A stretch of DNA of 51,194 nt from Hydrotalea flava (GCF_001623405.1 NZ_LUHG01000101.1:1-51194), one strand, 5' to 3'; numbered from the stretch's first letter, positions 25,716-35,829 are shown. Notes: a model not told the origin generated them from the letters alone. A program made the numbers and translations.

Positions 25716-26531
25716 ATGCCCTCAGAAATTGTTCATACTCAAATTGAAGTTATCGTAGAACAATTTACCTTATCATCTCAATATCTGGAAAGAGATGTGG
25801 TGGTTGATGTATATGTTCCACCCTTATTCCACACTTTGGAAGAAGTAAGTTTGTTATTGATGAATGATGGGCAGGATTTAATTAAAATGGCATTGCAGAA
25901 GCAATTAAACCAATTATTTTCCCAAAATAAATTAATGCCCTTATTGTGTGTGGGTATTTATTGTGGCGAAGAGCGGAAACGCGAATATGGTACCGCATAC
26001 AGTGCTGATTATTTGGGCAGGGGTGATAAAGCAGGGTTATATCATAAATTTATATTTGATGAACTCTTGCCCTTTATTCGAAAAAAATACCATGCACCAT
26101 CTTTTAAAGAAAAAGCTTTTGCCGGATTTTCGTTAGGTGGTTTAAGTGCATTGGATATTGTGTGGAACCATGCTACCGAATTTGCCAAAGTGGGTGTTTT
26201 TAGCGGAAGTTTATGGTGGCGCAGAAAATCATACGATAATGGCTATGATGATGAAACAGACAGGCTTATGCATTTGCAGGTAAGAAATGGGGCTTTTTTT
26301 CCATGGCTTCAGTTTTTTTTGCAATGCGGCACTTTAGATGAAACGGCAGACCGGAATAATAATGGTGTAATTGATAGTATTGATGATACACTCGATTTAA
26401 TTATTGCATTGAAAGCTAAAGGTTATACCGATGCACATATACATTATTTAATCATTGAAAATGGAAAGCATGATGTGGCAACCTGGGCTACTGCCTTGAT
26501 TGAATTTTTAGAATGGGGTTGGGGTAAATAA
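25716..26531 (+). CDS. Esterase family alpha/beta hydrolase
   Basis: An alpha/beta-hydrolase of the esterase D/Fes type (PF00756-like), 271 residues, without a signal peptide. The nucleophile elbow is GFSLGGLSA (Ser near residue 143), the likely catalytic His is in IENGKHDVATW, and LLMNDGQDLIKMAL near the N-terminus is the usual oxyanion-side strand. An insertion between the core and the last helix reads DRNNNGVIDSIDD, close to a calcium-binding EF-hand/dockerin loop. It is divergent from the ATP-grasp/GCS2 pair and may release or hydrolyse their product; that link is inference. Confidence 0.87.
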   Translation: MPSEIVHTQIEVIVEQFTLSSQYLERDVVVDVYVPPLFHTLEEVSLLLMNDGQDLIKMALQKQLNQLFSQNKLMPLLCVGIYCGEERKREYGTAYSADYLGRGDKAGLYHKFIFDELLPFIRKKYHAPSFKEKAFAGFSLGGLSALDIVWNHATEFAKVGVFSGSLWWRRKSYDNGYDDETDRLMHLQVRNGAFFPWLQFFLQCGTLDETADRNNNGVIDSIDDTLDLIIALKAKGYTDAHIHYLIIENGKHDVATWATALIEFLEWGWGK

Positions 26532-26551
26532 TGTAAAATTATTTTCATAAT

Positions 26552-26589
26552 AAAAACCTGTTAGCCTTTTTTTTTACTAACAGGTTTTT
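26552..26589. terminator. Bidirectional terminator between esterase and TonB receptor
   Basis: A perfect 13-bp stem, AAAAACCTGTTAG / CTAACAGGTTTTT, with a 12-nt loop and A/T runs at both ends. It serves the two convergent genes. Confidence 0.9.
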
Positions 26590-26610
26590 ATTTGTGTTGG
26601 ATTGGGTCGC

Positions 26611-29600
26611 TTAGTTAAATAAATAACGTACACCAATTTGCCCTTGCCAGCGAGAGAAGATGCTGGTATTGTCCTGAAAACTGTTTACATAAGGAATTTG
26701 ATTTTTAGGATCCTGATATAGGAAGGAGAACATCGGTTTGCCTGCATTAACGCCCGATTGTGCAATACCTTCAAATTTCAGGAATGAAGTATTATTAAAT
26801 GTTTTAACAATACCCCAGTTCGGATTTAAGAAGTTACCTAAGTTAATCAGGTCAAAAGTTAAACGAATGGTATGTTTGGTTTTACCTGATTTTATATAAA
26901 AATCTTGTGTAACGTTTAAGTCAACATGTTTGTACCAAGGTAATACTACTGCATTTCTTTCAGCATATTGGCCTCTGTGTTTGCTCATGTATGGGTCTTG
27001 CTGAATAAAGTTATTCAGTTGGTTCCAGATAATATCAGGTGTACGGGTATCGGTAATGGTACCACCGCCTGTGTTTACAGGAACCAGTACAATATCGGAT
27101 TGTGTTTTAGGAATATAAATTAATGAACTGTTACCTCCGGTACCACCGTTCACTAAATCGCCCTGATAAGTATAAGAACCAACACCAGCAGTTGCAGCTT
27201 CAAACACCAAACCTACTGAAGTGGCATAATGTTTACCATATTCAAAACGGTATTGGGCATACCCAATAACACGGTGTGGTTGGTAATAACCTGCATAGCC
27301 TAATTCATCAGAGTTTAAGTCGCCGTGTGTTGGACGATCCCTCCACATACTTTGTGCAATAGAACCGCCATCATTTACATTTTTAGCCTGGCTATAAGTG
27401 TAAGCTATACTGGTGGTTAAGTTTTTTACTGAGCGTTGAAACTGTGCGGTGGCGGTATAAGCATAACCTTTATTGGTATTGGCCATTAAGATTGCACTGC
27501 TAATGTTCGGATTGGTTACGGTAGCACCACCGGCGCCAGACCAAATCTTGGTAGAAGAATAACGTAAGCGATTATCAGGTCCTACCAAAGGTGTGCCTGT
27601 TGAAGGTAAGTTTACGTTTTGGAAATACACTGCATTCACATCTTTTGAGAAGGTGTATTCAAATGTAGCTACAATATTTCCGGGTAATTTTTGGTCAACT
27701 GCTGCACTTAACTTCATTACCTGAGGGTATTTAAACTTAGGATCAGTAAATACTAAGTTGTAGGAAGTATTGGGCGAAGTTGCTGAAGGTCTGTATGCAT
27801 TAATATCGGGGCTAAATACCCAGGGTTTACCTGTGGCAGGATTGGTTTTAGCCTGGAAGAAAGACCCAAACAATACACCATTGTTGCTGGCCTGATTGCT
27901 AATCCATACAAATGGTGGAGGTCCTGCAAATAAACCGATACCACCACGAACCTGTGTTTTGTGGTCATGAAATACATCCCAGTTAACACCTAATCTTGGA
28001 GAAACCAACAAATTATTGTCCGGTTTATGACCTACATCGTAAGTTTTACCATCTCTAAATACCAATTGAGAGGCATAAGGGTTTGCAGTGAAGCTATTGG
28101 TGAAGATGGGTAAATCTAATCTTAAACCATAAGTAATGGTTAAATTATCTTTTGCACGCCATTTATCTTGTGCAAAGAAACCTAATTCATTTGAGCCTAC
28201 CTGTGCAAATGGGAAAGAACCATCTTTAGTCAGCGCATATGATAAAGTATAATTGGCTGCAGTAGGAGCACCATTCATAGCACTGTTATAAAAATCTGTC
28301 AAAGTATTAAATTGGTAGGCACCGGCATAGTTGGGTGAAAAACCATTTTTAAAACGTTTGATATAATTCTGTGTTCCCAAGGTAATTTCATGATTGCCTT
28401 TATAAACAGTTACAATGTCTGAAAATTGGAATACATTGGTATTTAAAACGTTATTGTAAGTAAACGGCTCATAACCGAAAGCAGTATAGCTTTGGCCTAA
28501 ACCATTCAGGATATCTACCAATGGGAAGTTGGCACCGGAAAGGCTTGATCTGAAATCTCTTAAAGCGGTATAACCTACTTGTAATTTGTTAGATACACGA
28601 TTGCTGAAACGGGTATTTAATTCACCAATAACAATGTTGAAGTTGTTGTTAATTCTGTAACCACTACCACTAAAAGGTAAACCGGTATTACTGGGTTGGC
28701 GGTTACCATTTGGCGCACCACTGTTACTGGCTGAAATATCGCGATATGATTTGAGGTAATTGTATTTTAGCGTAAACGTACTGTTTTTTCCTACGTTCCA
28801 GTCTAAACGGGCAGTCAATTTATCACTATAGGTATTATAGTTATAGTTCTGATAATTGCCTGGATTGTAATTGTATTTTTGAATCAGGAAGTTTTTTAAA
28901 GCATCTAAAGTATCTGCTACTGCTTGCGAAACCACACCCGGTACAGGTGCTTGCCCCGGCTTGGCAGCAACAAAAGTGGTAGCAGGTTGGCTAATTCTTT
29001 CCTGTTCAGCACTAACAAAAATGAACAATTTATTTTCTATAATGGGTGCGCCGATAGATGCACCGCGTAAATTATAGGTATAACTGGGTCTGGGTACGGT
29101 ATTGGTTCTAACATTGTAGCCCTGTAATCCCGGAGTTCTGATATAGGTATAAACAGAACCTTTTACCTGATTGGTACCACTACGGGTAACGGTGTTTACA
29201 CCGGCACCGGCAAAACCGCCTTGGCGAACGTCATAAGGAGAAATGTTTACCTGAATTTGTTCTATCGCATCTAAGCTAATCGGTTGTGAATTGGTTTGTC
29301 CGCCTAAAACAGAAGAAAGACCAAAAGCATTATTAAAATTAGCACCGTCTACTGTAATGTTGTTGTAAGAACTATTCATGCCACCAAAGCTTAAACCGTT
29401 GGCAGAAGGTGTTAAACGGGTAAAATCCTGTAAACTTCTGTTGATGGTGGGTAAGCGTTCAATTTGGCTGCGGCTAATAATTTCCTGGCTGCCGGTATGG
29501 CCGGTATTAAATACTTTATCTTGCCTTATACCTTTTACTTCTACCGCATTTAGCTGATTACTGGTTTCAGTTAAAGAAAAGTCGGCTTTAAATTCCTGGC

Positions 29601-29892
29601 CTAACACCAAAAAAACATTGTCTTGTTGCTCTGTTCTGTAACCCAAAAAAGTAACGGTAATTTGGTAGGGACCTCCCACTTTCATATTGGCTAAATTATA
29701 GCGGCCATCTTTACGTGTTGTGGTTACATATTTGGTACCGGTAGGCTGATGAATGGCGGTAACAACAGCCCCTGCTACCGGATTTTTGCCATCGGTTACC
29801 CTTCCCTGAACATCGGAAGTGGTTTCCTGGGCCATTACATAATTGATTGCTCCGATAAACAGAGCTACCATAAGTAGTAGTTTTTTTAGCAT
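26611..29892 (-). CDS. Oar-like TonB-dependent receptor 1
   Basis: Outer-membrane TonB-dependent transporter of 1093 residues. The signal peptide (MLKKLLLMVALFIGAINYVMA) is followed by a carboxypeptidase-regulatory-like domain at about 25-110 (VQGRVTDGKNPVAGAVVTAI), then the plug at about 130-245 (ERLPTINRSLQDFTRLTPSA, then ITVDGANFNNAFG and GGFAGAGVNTVTRSGTN), and a large barrel ending GVRYLFN. It resembles the Oar group, which carries large substrates such as proteins. No SusD-like partner is adjacent, so a glycan-specific SusCD pair is unlikely. It is a paralogue of the gene directly upstream, with the same domain order and length. Confidence 0.93.
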   Translation of the reverse strand: MLKKLLLMVALFIGAINYVMAQETTSDVQGRVTDGKNPVAGAVVTAIHQPTGTKYVTTTRKDGRYNLANMKVGGPYQITVTFLGYRTEQQDNVFLVLGQEFKADFSLTETSNQLNAVEVKGIRQDKVFNTGHTGSQEIISRSQIERLPTINRSLQDFTRLTPSANGLSFGGMNSSYNNITVDGANFNNAFGLSSVLGGQTNSQPISLDAIEQIQVNISPYDVRQGGFAGAGVNTVTRSGTNQVKGSVYTYIRTPGLQGYNVRTNTVPRPSYTYNLRGASIGAPIIENKLFIFVSAEQERISQPATTFVAAKPGQAPVPGVVSQAVADTLDALKNFLIQKYNYNPGNYQNYNYNTYSDKLTARLDWNVGKNSTFTLKYNYLKSYRDISASNSGAPNGNRQPSNTGLPFSGSGYRINNNFNIVIGELNTRFSNRVSNKLQVGYTALRDFRSSLSGANFPLVDILNGLGQSYTAFGYEPFTYNNVLNTNVFQFSDIVTVYKGNHEITLGTQNYIKRFKNGFSPNYAGAYQFNTLTDFYNSAMNGAPTAANYTLSYALTKDGSFPFAQVGSNELGFFAQDKWRAKDNLTITYGLRLDLPIFTNSFTANPYASQLVFRDGKTYDVGHKPDNNLLVSPRLGVNWDVFHDHKTQVRGGIGLFAGPPPFVWISNQASNNGVLFGSFFQAKTNPATGKPWVFSPDINAYRPSATSPNTSYNLVFTDPKFKYPQVMKLSAAVDQKLPGNIVATFEYTFSKDVNAVYFQNVNLPSTGTPLVGPDNRLRYSSTKIWSGAGGATVTNPNISSAILMANTNKGYAYTATAQFQRSVKNLTTSIAYTYSQAKNVNDGGSIAQSMWRDRPTHGDLNSDELGYAGYYQPHRVIGYAQYRFEYGKHYATSVGLVFEAATAGVGSYTYQGDLVNGGTGGNSSLIYIPKTQSDIVLVPVNTGGGTITDTRTPDIIWNQLNNFIQQDPYMSKHRGQYAERNAVVLPWYKHVDLNVTQDFYIKSGKTKHTIRLTFDLINLGNFLNPNWGIVKTFNNTSFLKFEGIAQSGVNAGKPMFSFLYQDPKNQIPYVNSFQDNTSIFSRWQGQIGVRYLFN

Positions 29893-30001
29893 GTGATTTG
29901 ATTTTTTAATTTCAGGTACAAATTTGATAGTTAAGTTTTAACACAACCTTATACCAATGTTACCGTTTTATTAACAAAGCGCAAATATTCCGTTAAAAAG
30001 C

Positions 30002-30028
30002 AGAAGCCCCGAAATATTCGGAGCTTCT
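30002..30028 (-). terminator. Terminator between the two TonB receptors
   Basis: AGAAGC-c-CCGAA / TTCGG-a-GCTTCT with a 3-nt loop. Read on the minus strand it is followed by TTTTTAAC. It ends the 30061 transcript, so the two receptors are probably separate units. Confidence 0.75.
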
Positions 30029-30060
30029 TTATTAAAATTTAATTGGTATTAAGCTAAAAT

Positions 30061-33000
30061 TTAGAAGAAGTATTTCAAACCTAACTGCATACCCCAGGTA
30101 CTTAATGTACTTAATGAGTTTTGCCATGGTTTGGTTACCAATTGCCCATTTAAGGTTTGCATATTAAAAGTGGGTCTTCCCTGACTATCTAATCCTCTAA
30201 AAATTAAAGGCTGTGTAGTGGTGGTAATTTGGCGTACTCCCCACATTTTATTAATCAGGTTGCCGGCATTTAAAATGTCTACAGAAAGTTGTAAAGTGTG
30301 TTTTCTATCACCCACTTTAGCGTAGAAATCCTGTAAAATTCTCACGTCAAATGTGCTTAACCAAGGTAAGTAAGCAGCATTTCTTTCTGCATCTTTTCCT
30401 TTGTTATTGTTTAAATAAGGCGTGTTTTGAATAAATTGCTGGAAAGCTGCAGCTTGTTGAGCCGGTGTGAAAGAACTTCCAGATTGTACAAATATAACCT
30501 GAGATGGATCTTTAGGAATATACATCAAATCAATACCACTTAACCCATCATTATTAATATCGCCACCATATACATAGCTATAATTGTTTTGTTTGGCTAA
30601 TTGACCGAAAATACTTACAGTAGTAGCTAAGTGATTTAAGTATTCCCATCTGTATGAAAGCGTACCAATAAAACGATGGGGTGTAACATAAGATGATGTG
30701 GCCAATTGTAATGTATTAGGTGTTCCGGTTGTTGCATTGCTGTTCCATACAGAAGTTGCCTGAGCACCCGGGTTGGCGGTAACTTCTGAAGCAAAGCTGG
30801 CAGTATAAGCAAATGAACCATAAAAACCTTTTGCTGCTGATTTCTGAATTTGGAAGGTAGCAGAACCACTGGAACCCATACTGGTATTTTCTAACACAAT
30901 AGCCGTATTGATATTGCTATAAACGTTTCTGGCCGCTGGAGATGAAAATCTGCCTCTGTAATCAATGCCATTAATGGTTCCATCCGGATTTTTTAAATTG
31001 GCATTACGCATTACTACTGCATTCACATCTTTTGTATACAAAAACTCAGTAGTAATTAACCAGCCCTTCCCAATTTTTTTGTCGAAGGCTAAATTAGAGC
31101 GCCATACCTGCGGGAATTTAAAATTAGGATCAATCAAAACAATATTGGCATTATTGGGTAATGTACCGGGTGTTGGATTAAATTTGCTGGCATACGCATC
31201 AGGGTTAGGATTGAATAAAAAATTCTGCAACTGTGCTGCATTATTCACTGCCTGACCAGACTGATACATGAAGCTGTTAGAGGGCATGTTGGTTAAGAAT
31301 ACAAAGGGTATTCTTCCGGTAAACAATCCGGTACCACCGCGAAATACAATGTTCTCTTCATCAATTTTATAACGGAAACCTACTCTGGGTGAGAAGTACA
31401 AGGTGCTTTTGGGCCATTTTCCTGTGCTATAATGGGTTGGATTACCATTTTTATCAGGGAAAGTTAAAGCCGTAATATTTGGATTTTCTAATGGTTGTTG
31501 CGGATAAACAGGTTTATCGATTCTTAAACCATAAGTAATCTTTAATTTATCATTCACGTTAAACTCGTCCTGTGCATATAAACCCAACTGACCAATTTTT
31601 AAATCGGCAGAATAAACGGCTGGTGTGCCCGGTACCAAAGAGAAGTTATAAGAGAAAAATGCAGGTGCCCGGTTATTCATGAAATCGCTTAAAGAATTAA
31701 AAGCATAATAACTGGAAGAACCCGGCATAAACATATTGCCTACACGCTGGTATTCATAAGTTGCACCAAAAGTTAATGTGTGTTTACCGGCATAATAGGT
31801 AAAGTTATCCGTAGCATTGTATATATCGTTAATTACGTCATTATTTCTGGTAAAAGGATCCGTTCCAGCAGACATATAGTTTTGCCCGTTATTGTTAAAA
31901 ATATCAATAGTAGGGAAAGCTTGTCCGCCGGGAATGGTTCTGGTATCCTGTATTTTAGTAATGGTAGCAATAAACTGATTAGAGAAGCGGCTGTTGAAGT
32001 TAGAGTTCAATTCAAATGCACCTGATTTTACCAAATGCTTAAACCCATAGTTTGAATTACTGAATGCCATTGAGCGTAAACTAAACCTGTTATTGGGTAA
32101 ACGGCTGATTTGTCCACTTCCACCTACCACTGAGAATGGTGCAGCGTTTGGAATACTAGTGCCATTCAGCGGGTTCATGTCTGTACCAATCAACTCATTG
32201 TATTTTACACTGAGTTTGTGCACTTTGTTAATATTCCAGTCTACCTTAATTAATAATTTATGGTTGGCAGTAACAAAATTCGGAAAATTATCATACGCAC
32301 CAGGGTCGTAATTGTATTGCGATTTTAAATAATCAGCAAATTTCTTTAAAGAATCGATGGGTGTTTGTGATATATTTCCAATACCACTACCGCCTGTTGG
32401 AGAAAAAGTAATACCAGGTGAAGTATTTTCTTCATGCTCATAGTTGGCAAAGAAGAACAATTTATTTTTAATAATTGGACCACCCAGGGTAAAACCATAG
32501 ATTTTTTTAGTAGAAGGAGCCGGGTCTGTTAAGGTTACAGAACCTACTTTTTTACCATTGTAATCCTGATTTCTGTACAAACCATAAGCTGAACCATGGA
32601 AGGTATTGGTACCACTTTTGGTAACTGCAAAAATACCGGCACCTGTAAAGCCTGATTGGCGAACATCAAATGGAGCAATGTTTACGGAAACTTCCTCAAT
32701 AGCATCCAATGAAATAGGCTGGCTACCACCACCCGGTAAAGGGTCAGAACTTAAACCAAAGTTGTTGTTAAGGTTAGCACCGTCAATCACCACATTGTTG
32801 TATCGACCGTCTCTGCCTGCAAAGCTGTTGCCATTAGCCTGTGGTGTAATACGTGTAAAGTCGGTAATGCTTCTGCCAATGGTAGGCAGGGTAGATAATT
32901 GCCGTTGAGAAATTTGTGTGGAAGCTCCCGTGCGGTCTGTGTTAATTCTGCGGGCTTGAGATGTTACCACCACTTCACTTAAATTGTTCGATATATCCTG

Positions 33001-33330
33001 CATTGAAACGTTGGCAATGTAAGGTTCACCCAAATTCAGGTAAAAGTCCTCCACAGTTTCAGGCCTTAATCCTACATATTTAAATTCAATTTTGTAGGGG
33101 CCGCCAATTCTTACATTTGGTAAAGTGTATTCGCCGCTTTTGCGGGATACCGTACTGTAAACAGTTCCAGAAGGAATGTGGGTTGCAGTAATGGAAACAC
33201 CTTCTAAAGGTTTTCCGTCTGACATTTTTACAAAACCTTTAATGCTACTGGTGGTTACCTGGGCAATCAATGTTACCGGCAAGCACAGTGATAGCAATAC
33301 AAAGGCTCGCAGTAGTTTTTTACTAAGCAT
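30061..33330 (-). CDS. Oar-like TonB-dependent receptor 2
   Basis: Outer-membrane TonB-dependent transporter of 1089 residues, paralogous to the neighbour at 26611. The signal peptide (MLSKKLLRAFVLLSLCLPVT, cleavage near LIAQ) precedes a carboxypeptidase-regulatory-like domain (IKGFVKMSDGKPLEGVSITA) and the plug (STLPTIGRSITDFTRITPQA, VVIDGANLNNNFG, GFTGAGIFAVTKSGTN). The barrel ends in an aromatic residue (GLKYFF). Both receptors share the ...SQPISLDAIEE/Q...NI.P.DVRQ.GF.GAG block, so they come from one duplication, although they have diverged clearly in the barrel loops. The 204-bp region to divergent ribBA holds the promoters of both. Confidence 0.93.
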   Translation of the reverse strand: MLSKKLLRAFVLLSLCLPVTLIAQVTTSSIKGFVKMSDGKPLEGVSITATHIPSGTVYSTVSRKSGEYTLPNVRIGGPYKIEFKYVGLRPETVEDFYLNLGEPYIANVSMQDISNNLSEVVVTSQARRINTDRTGASTQISQRQLSTLPTIGRSITDFTRITPQANGNSFAGRDGRYNNVVIDGANLNNNFGLSSDPLPGGGSQPISLDAIEEVSVNIAPFDVRQSGFTGAGIFAVTKSGTNTFHGSAYGLYRNQDYNGKKVGSVTLTDPAPSTKKIYGFTLGGPIIKNKLFFFANYEHEENTSPGITFSPTGGSGIGNISQTPIDSLKKFADYLKSQYNYDPGAYDNFPNFVTANHKLLIKVDWNINKVHKLSVKYNELIGTDMNPLNGTSIPNAAPFSVVGGSGQISRLPNNRFSLRSMAFSNSNYGFKHLVKSGAFELNSNFNSRFSNQFIATITKIQDTRTIPGGQAFPTIDIFNNNGQNYMSAGTDPFTRNNDVINDIYNATDNFTYYAGKHTLTFGATYEYQRVGNMFMPGSSSYYAFNSLSDFMNNRAPAFFSYNFSLVPGTPAVYSADLKIGQLGLYAQDEFNVNDKLKITYGLRIDKPVYPQQPLENPNITALTFPDKNGNPTHYSTGKWPKSTLYFSPRVGFRYKIDEENIVFRGGTGLFTGRIPFVFLTNMPSNSFMYQSGQAVNNAAQLQNFLFNPNPDAYASKFNPTPGTLPNNANIVLIDPNFKFPQVWRSNLAFDKKIGKGWLITTEFLYTKDVNAVVMRNANLKNPDGTINGIDYRGRFSSPAARNVYSNINTAIVLENTSMGSSGSATFQIQKSAAKGFYGSFAYTASFASEVTANPGAQATSVWNSNATTGTPNTLQLATSSYVTPHRFIGTLSYRWEYLNHLATTVSIFGQLAKQNNYSYVYGGDINNDGLSGIDLMYIPKDPSQVIFVQSGSSFTPAQQAAAFQQFIQNTPYLNNNKGKDAERNAAYLPWLSTFDVRILQDFYAKVGDRKHTLQLSVDILNAGNLINKMWGVRQITTTTQPLIFRGLDSQGRPTFNMQTLNGQLVTKPWQNSLSTLSTWGMQLGLKYFF

Positions 33331-33509
33331 AATGTTAATTTTTTCTGAGGCAAATAAAGTGAATTATTTACGTTGAACCACATTAAAATATTAACAAATT
33401 GTTGCTTTTTATGAACGTTTACCGATTTTAAGACGAAAACCGAACCGTTTTAAACACATTCAAAATGCCCGCAAATTTTATATTTTTAAACAAAACAGCA
33501 CCTAATCTG

Positions 33510-33517
33510 TACTTTTG
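33510..33517 (+). promoter_or_regulatory. -7 element for ribBA
   Basis: TACTTTTG matches TAnnTTTG exactly, 17 bp before the ribBA ATG. No FMN riboswitch fold was recognised upstream. Confidence 0.55.
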
Positions 33518-33534
33518 TAAGATAATATTAAAAC

Positions 33535-34740
33535 ATGTTGCATTCTATCCAAGAGGGTATTGAAGCCATTAAAAATGGACAATTAGTGATTGTTGTAGAT
33601 GATGAAGACCGTGAAAATGAAGGAGATTTTATTACTGCAGCCAGAAATGTAACCCCGGGAATCATCAATTTTATGAGTAAGGAAGGCAGGGGATTGATTT
33701 GTGCCCCCATTTCGGAAGCATTGGCCGATAAGCTTCAACTCAATTTAATGGTAAACCAAAATACCGCATTGCACGAAACGCCTTTTACTGTAAGTGTTGA
33801 TTTGCTGGGGCATGGCTGCACTACCGGCATCAGTGCTCATGACAGAGCCAAAACCATACAGGCTTTAATTGACCCTGATACAAAACCTGATGATTTAGGC
33901 AGACCAGGCCATATTTTTCCACTGAGAGCGAAGACAGGCGGCGTTTTGCGCCGAACCGGACATACCGAAGCAACAGTTGATTTGGCACGTTTGGCAGGTT
34001 TTGAAGAAGCCGGCGTTTTGGTTGAAATTATGAATGAAGACGGGACCATGGCCAGGTTGCCCCAGTTATTAGAAATTGCAAAAAAATTTGATTTAAAAAT
34101 TATTTCAATTAAAGATTTGATTGAATACCGTTTGCAATCCGATTCATTGATTGAAGAAGTTACTCGTGTAGAAATGCCCACCAAATACGGCTATTTTAAA
34201 TTGGTGGCTTTTAAAGAAAAAATTTCTGGTGGCGAACACCTGGCATTAATAAAAGGTGAGTGGAAGCCCGATGAGCCAGTTCTAACCCGTGTACACAGCA
34301 GTTGTTTTACCGGCGATATTTTAGGCAGTTTTCGCTGCGATTGCGGCGATCAGTTGCATAAAGCCATGCAAATGGTACAGGCCGAAGGTAAAGGCGTTAT
34401 TTTATATATGAATCAGGAAGGTAGAGGCATTGGGCTGATGAATAAATTAAAAGCGTACCGTTTACAGGAAGAGGGAATGGATACCGTAGAAGCCAATCTG
34501 CATCTGGGTTTTGGCATGGATGAACGTGATTATGGCGTAGGCGCACAAATGTTACGTGCATTGGGTGTAACCAAACTTCGATTAATGAGTAACAACCCCA
34601 AAAAAAGAGCAGCATTAAAAGGCTATGGCTTAGAAATTGTTGATATTGTTTCCATTGAAATTCCACCCAACCCCTTTAATGAAAAATATTTACAAACCAA
34701 ACGCGACAAAATGGGTCACGAAATTTTGAAAAAGAAATAA
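33535..34740 (+). CDS. ribBA: Bifunctional 3,4-dihydroxy-2-butanone 4-phosphate synthase / GTP cyclohydrolase II
   Basis: Supplies both precursors of riboflavin. Residues 1 to about 200 are RibB, with the acidic active site [12 protein letters not shown], the [13 protein letters not shown] motif and [14 protein letters not shown]. Residues from about 205 are RibA, with the zinc-binding [19 protein letters not shown] and the catalytic NQEGRGIGL; the C-terminus carries [19 protein letters not shown]. The length of 401 matches the bifunctional family. It stands alone with its own promoter core and a strong terminator; other rib genes are not nearby. Confidence 0.97.
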   Translation: MLHSIQEGIEAIKNGQLVIVVDDEDRENEGDFITAARNVTPGIINFMSKEGRGLICAPISEALADKLQLNLMVNQNTALHETPFTVSVDLLGHGCTTGISAHDRAKTIQALIDPDTKPDDLGRPGHIFPLRAKTGGVLRRTGHTEATVDLARLAGFEEAGVLVEIMNEDGTMARLPQLLEIAKKFDLKIISIKDLIEYRLQSDSLIEEVTRVEMPTKYGYFKLVAFKEKISGGEHLALIKGEWKPDEPVLTRVHSSCFTGDILGSFRCDCGDQLHKAMQMVQAEGKGVILYMNQEGRGIGLMNKLKAYRLQEEGMDTVEANLHLGFGMDERDYGVGAQMLRALGVTKLRLMSNNPKKRAALKGYGLEIVDIVSIEIPPNPFNEKYLQTKRDKMGHEILKKK

Positions 34741-34745
34741 CATAA

Positions 34746-34779
34746 AAAAACGGTAAACTGATTTGGGTTTACCGTTTTT
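34746..34779. terminator. Bidirectional terminator between ribBA and phoH
   Basis: AAAAACGGTAAAC pairs with GTTTACCGTTTTT over 13 bp with an 8-nt loop, with A/T runs at both ends. It serves the two convergent genes. Confidence 0.9.
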
Positions 34780-34787
34780 ATTTCTGT

Positions 34788-35768
34788 TTATCTGTCTTTT
34801 AAAAATGCTTCTTCTTTTTCGTATTCCTTTTCATAGGCTTTAATAATGGCTTTTACCAGCTTATGCCGTACTACATCTTCTTCCGATAATTCAATATGTG
34901 CTATGCCATCAATATTTTGCAAAATGCGTGAAGCTTTATGCAAACCACTGCGCTGATTGCGTGGCAAATCTATTTGTGTAGGATCGCCGGTAATAATGGC
35001 TTTTGCATTGGCACCTATACGGGTTAAAAACATTTTTAACTGCAAGTCGTTGGTATTTTGCGCTTCATCCAAAATAATAAAGGCATTGTCTAATGTACGG
35101 CCTCGCATGTAGGCCAACGGTGCAATTTCAATCGTACGGGTAGTCATATAATAACCCAGTTTATCGGCAGGAATCATATCATCCAAAGCATCATATAAAG
35201 GGCGTAAATACGGGTCAATTTTTTCTTTTAAATCGCCGGGTAAAAAACCCAAACTTTCACCTGCTTCAACTGCAGGCCTGGTAAGAATAATTTTTTTTAC
35301 CACTTTGTTTTTTAAAGCCCTAACAGCTAATGCAACAGCCGTGTAGGTTTTACCGGTACCTGCCGGCCCAATGGCGAAAACAATATCATTTTTATCAATA
35401 GCCTGTACCATTTTTTTCTGGTTGGCCGTTCTGGCACGTACTGTTTTGCCATTTGGTCCAAAAACTAAAATATCATTGGGGTGCCGGTCAACAAAATGGT
35501 CAACGGTTTCTGCATCATCTCCACCTAATATCTGTTCAAAATAATTTTCACTTAAATGCCCATTCCGTTCTAAGTATTGCAGAATGAGTTCAATTTTTTC
35601 TTTGGCTACTTCTATTTGTTCCGGAGCACCACTAATTTTTATTTGAGTACCTCTTGATAAAATTTTTAATAATGGAAACTTCTTTTTTAATAAATCTAAT
35701 TTGCCGTTGTTAACGCCGAAGAATTCAATGGGATTAACGCTGTTAAGGCTAATAATGGTGTCTGTCAA
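34788..35768 (-). CDS. phoH: PhoH-family ATPase
   Basis: A cytoplasmic P-loop ATPase of 326 residues. An N-terminal KH-like RNA-binding part (residues 1-75) precedes the PhoH domain. Walker A is GPAGTGKT at residues 134-141, and Walker B lies in FIILDEAQNTN; RPAVEAGESLGFLPGDLKEK is the family motif. PhoH/YbeZ proteins work with the endoribonuclease YbeY in ribosome maturation and RNA metabolism; ybeY is not adjacent here. A TAnnTTTG core lies 54 bp upstream. Confidence 0.94.
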   Translation of the reverse strand: MTDTIISLNSVNPIEFFGVNNGKLDLLKKKFPLLKILSRGTQIKISGAPEQIEVAKEKIELILQYLERNGHLSENYFEQILGGDDAETVDHFVDRHPNDILVFGPNGKTVRARTANQKKMVQAIDKNDIVFAIGPAGTGKTYTAVALAVRALKNKVVKKIILTRPAVEAGESLGFLPGDLKEKIDPYLRPLYDALDDMIPADKLGYYMTTRTIEIAPLAYMRGRTLDNAFIILDEAQNTNDLQLKMFLTRIGANAKAIITGDPTQIDLPRNQRSGLHKASRILQNIDGIAHIELSEEDVVRHKLVKAIIKAYEKEYEKEEAFLKDR

Positions 35769-35821
35769 TGTTTATTCGTTTTAGGTTGAATAAAATTATT
35801 TATTTCTGTTTGCTGCTTTCT

Positions 35822-35829
35822 CAAATTTA
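35822..35829 (-). promoter_or_regulatory. -7 element for phoH
   Basis: TAAATTTG on the minus strand matches TAnnTTTG exactly, 54 bp before the phoH ATG. The nearest -33-like TTG is 22 bp further, longer than usual. The remainder of the 264-bp gap to 36033 shows nothing recognised. Confidence 0.45.

Noticed and set aside
33331-33534. An FMN riboswitch before ribBA
   Set aside because: No conserved RFN-like segments or terminator/antiterminator stems were visible in this 204-bp region.
33837-34184. A 115-codon antisense frame within ribBA
   Set aside because: Shadow of the ribBA coding sequence; no independent signal.
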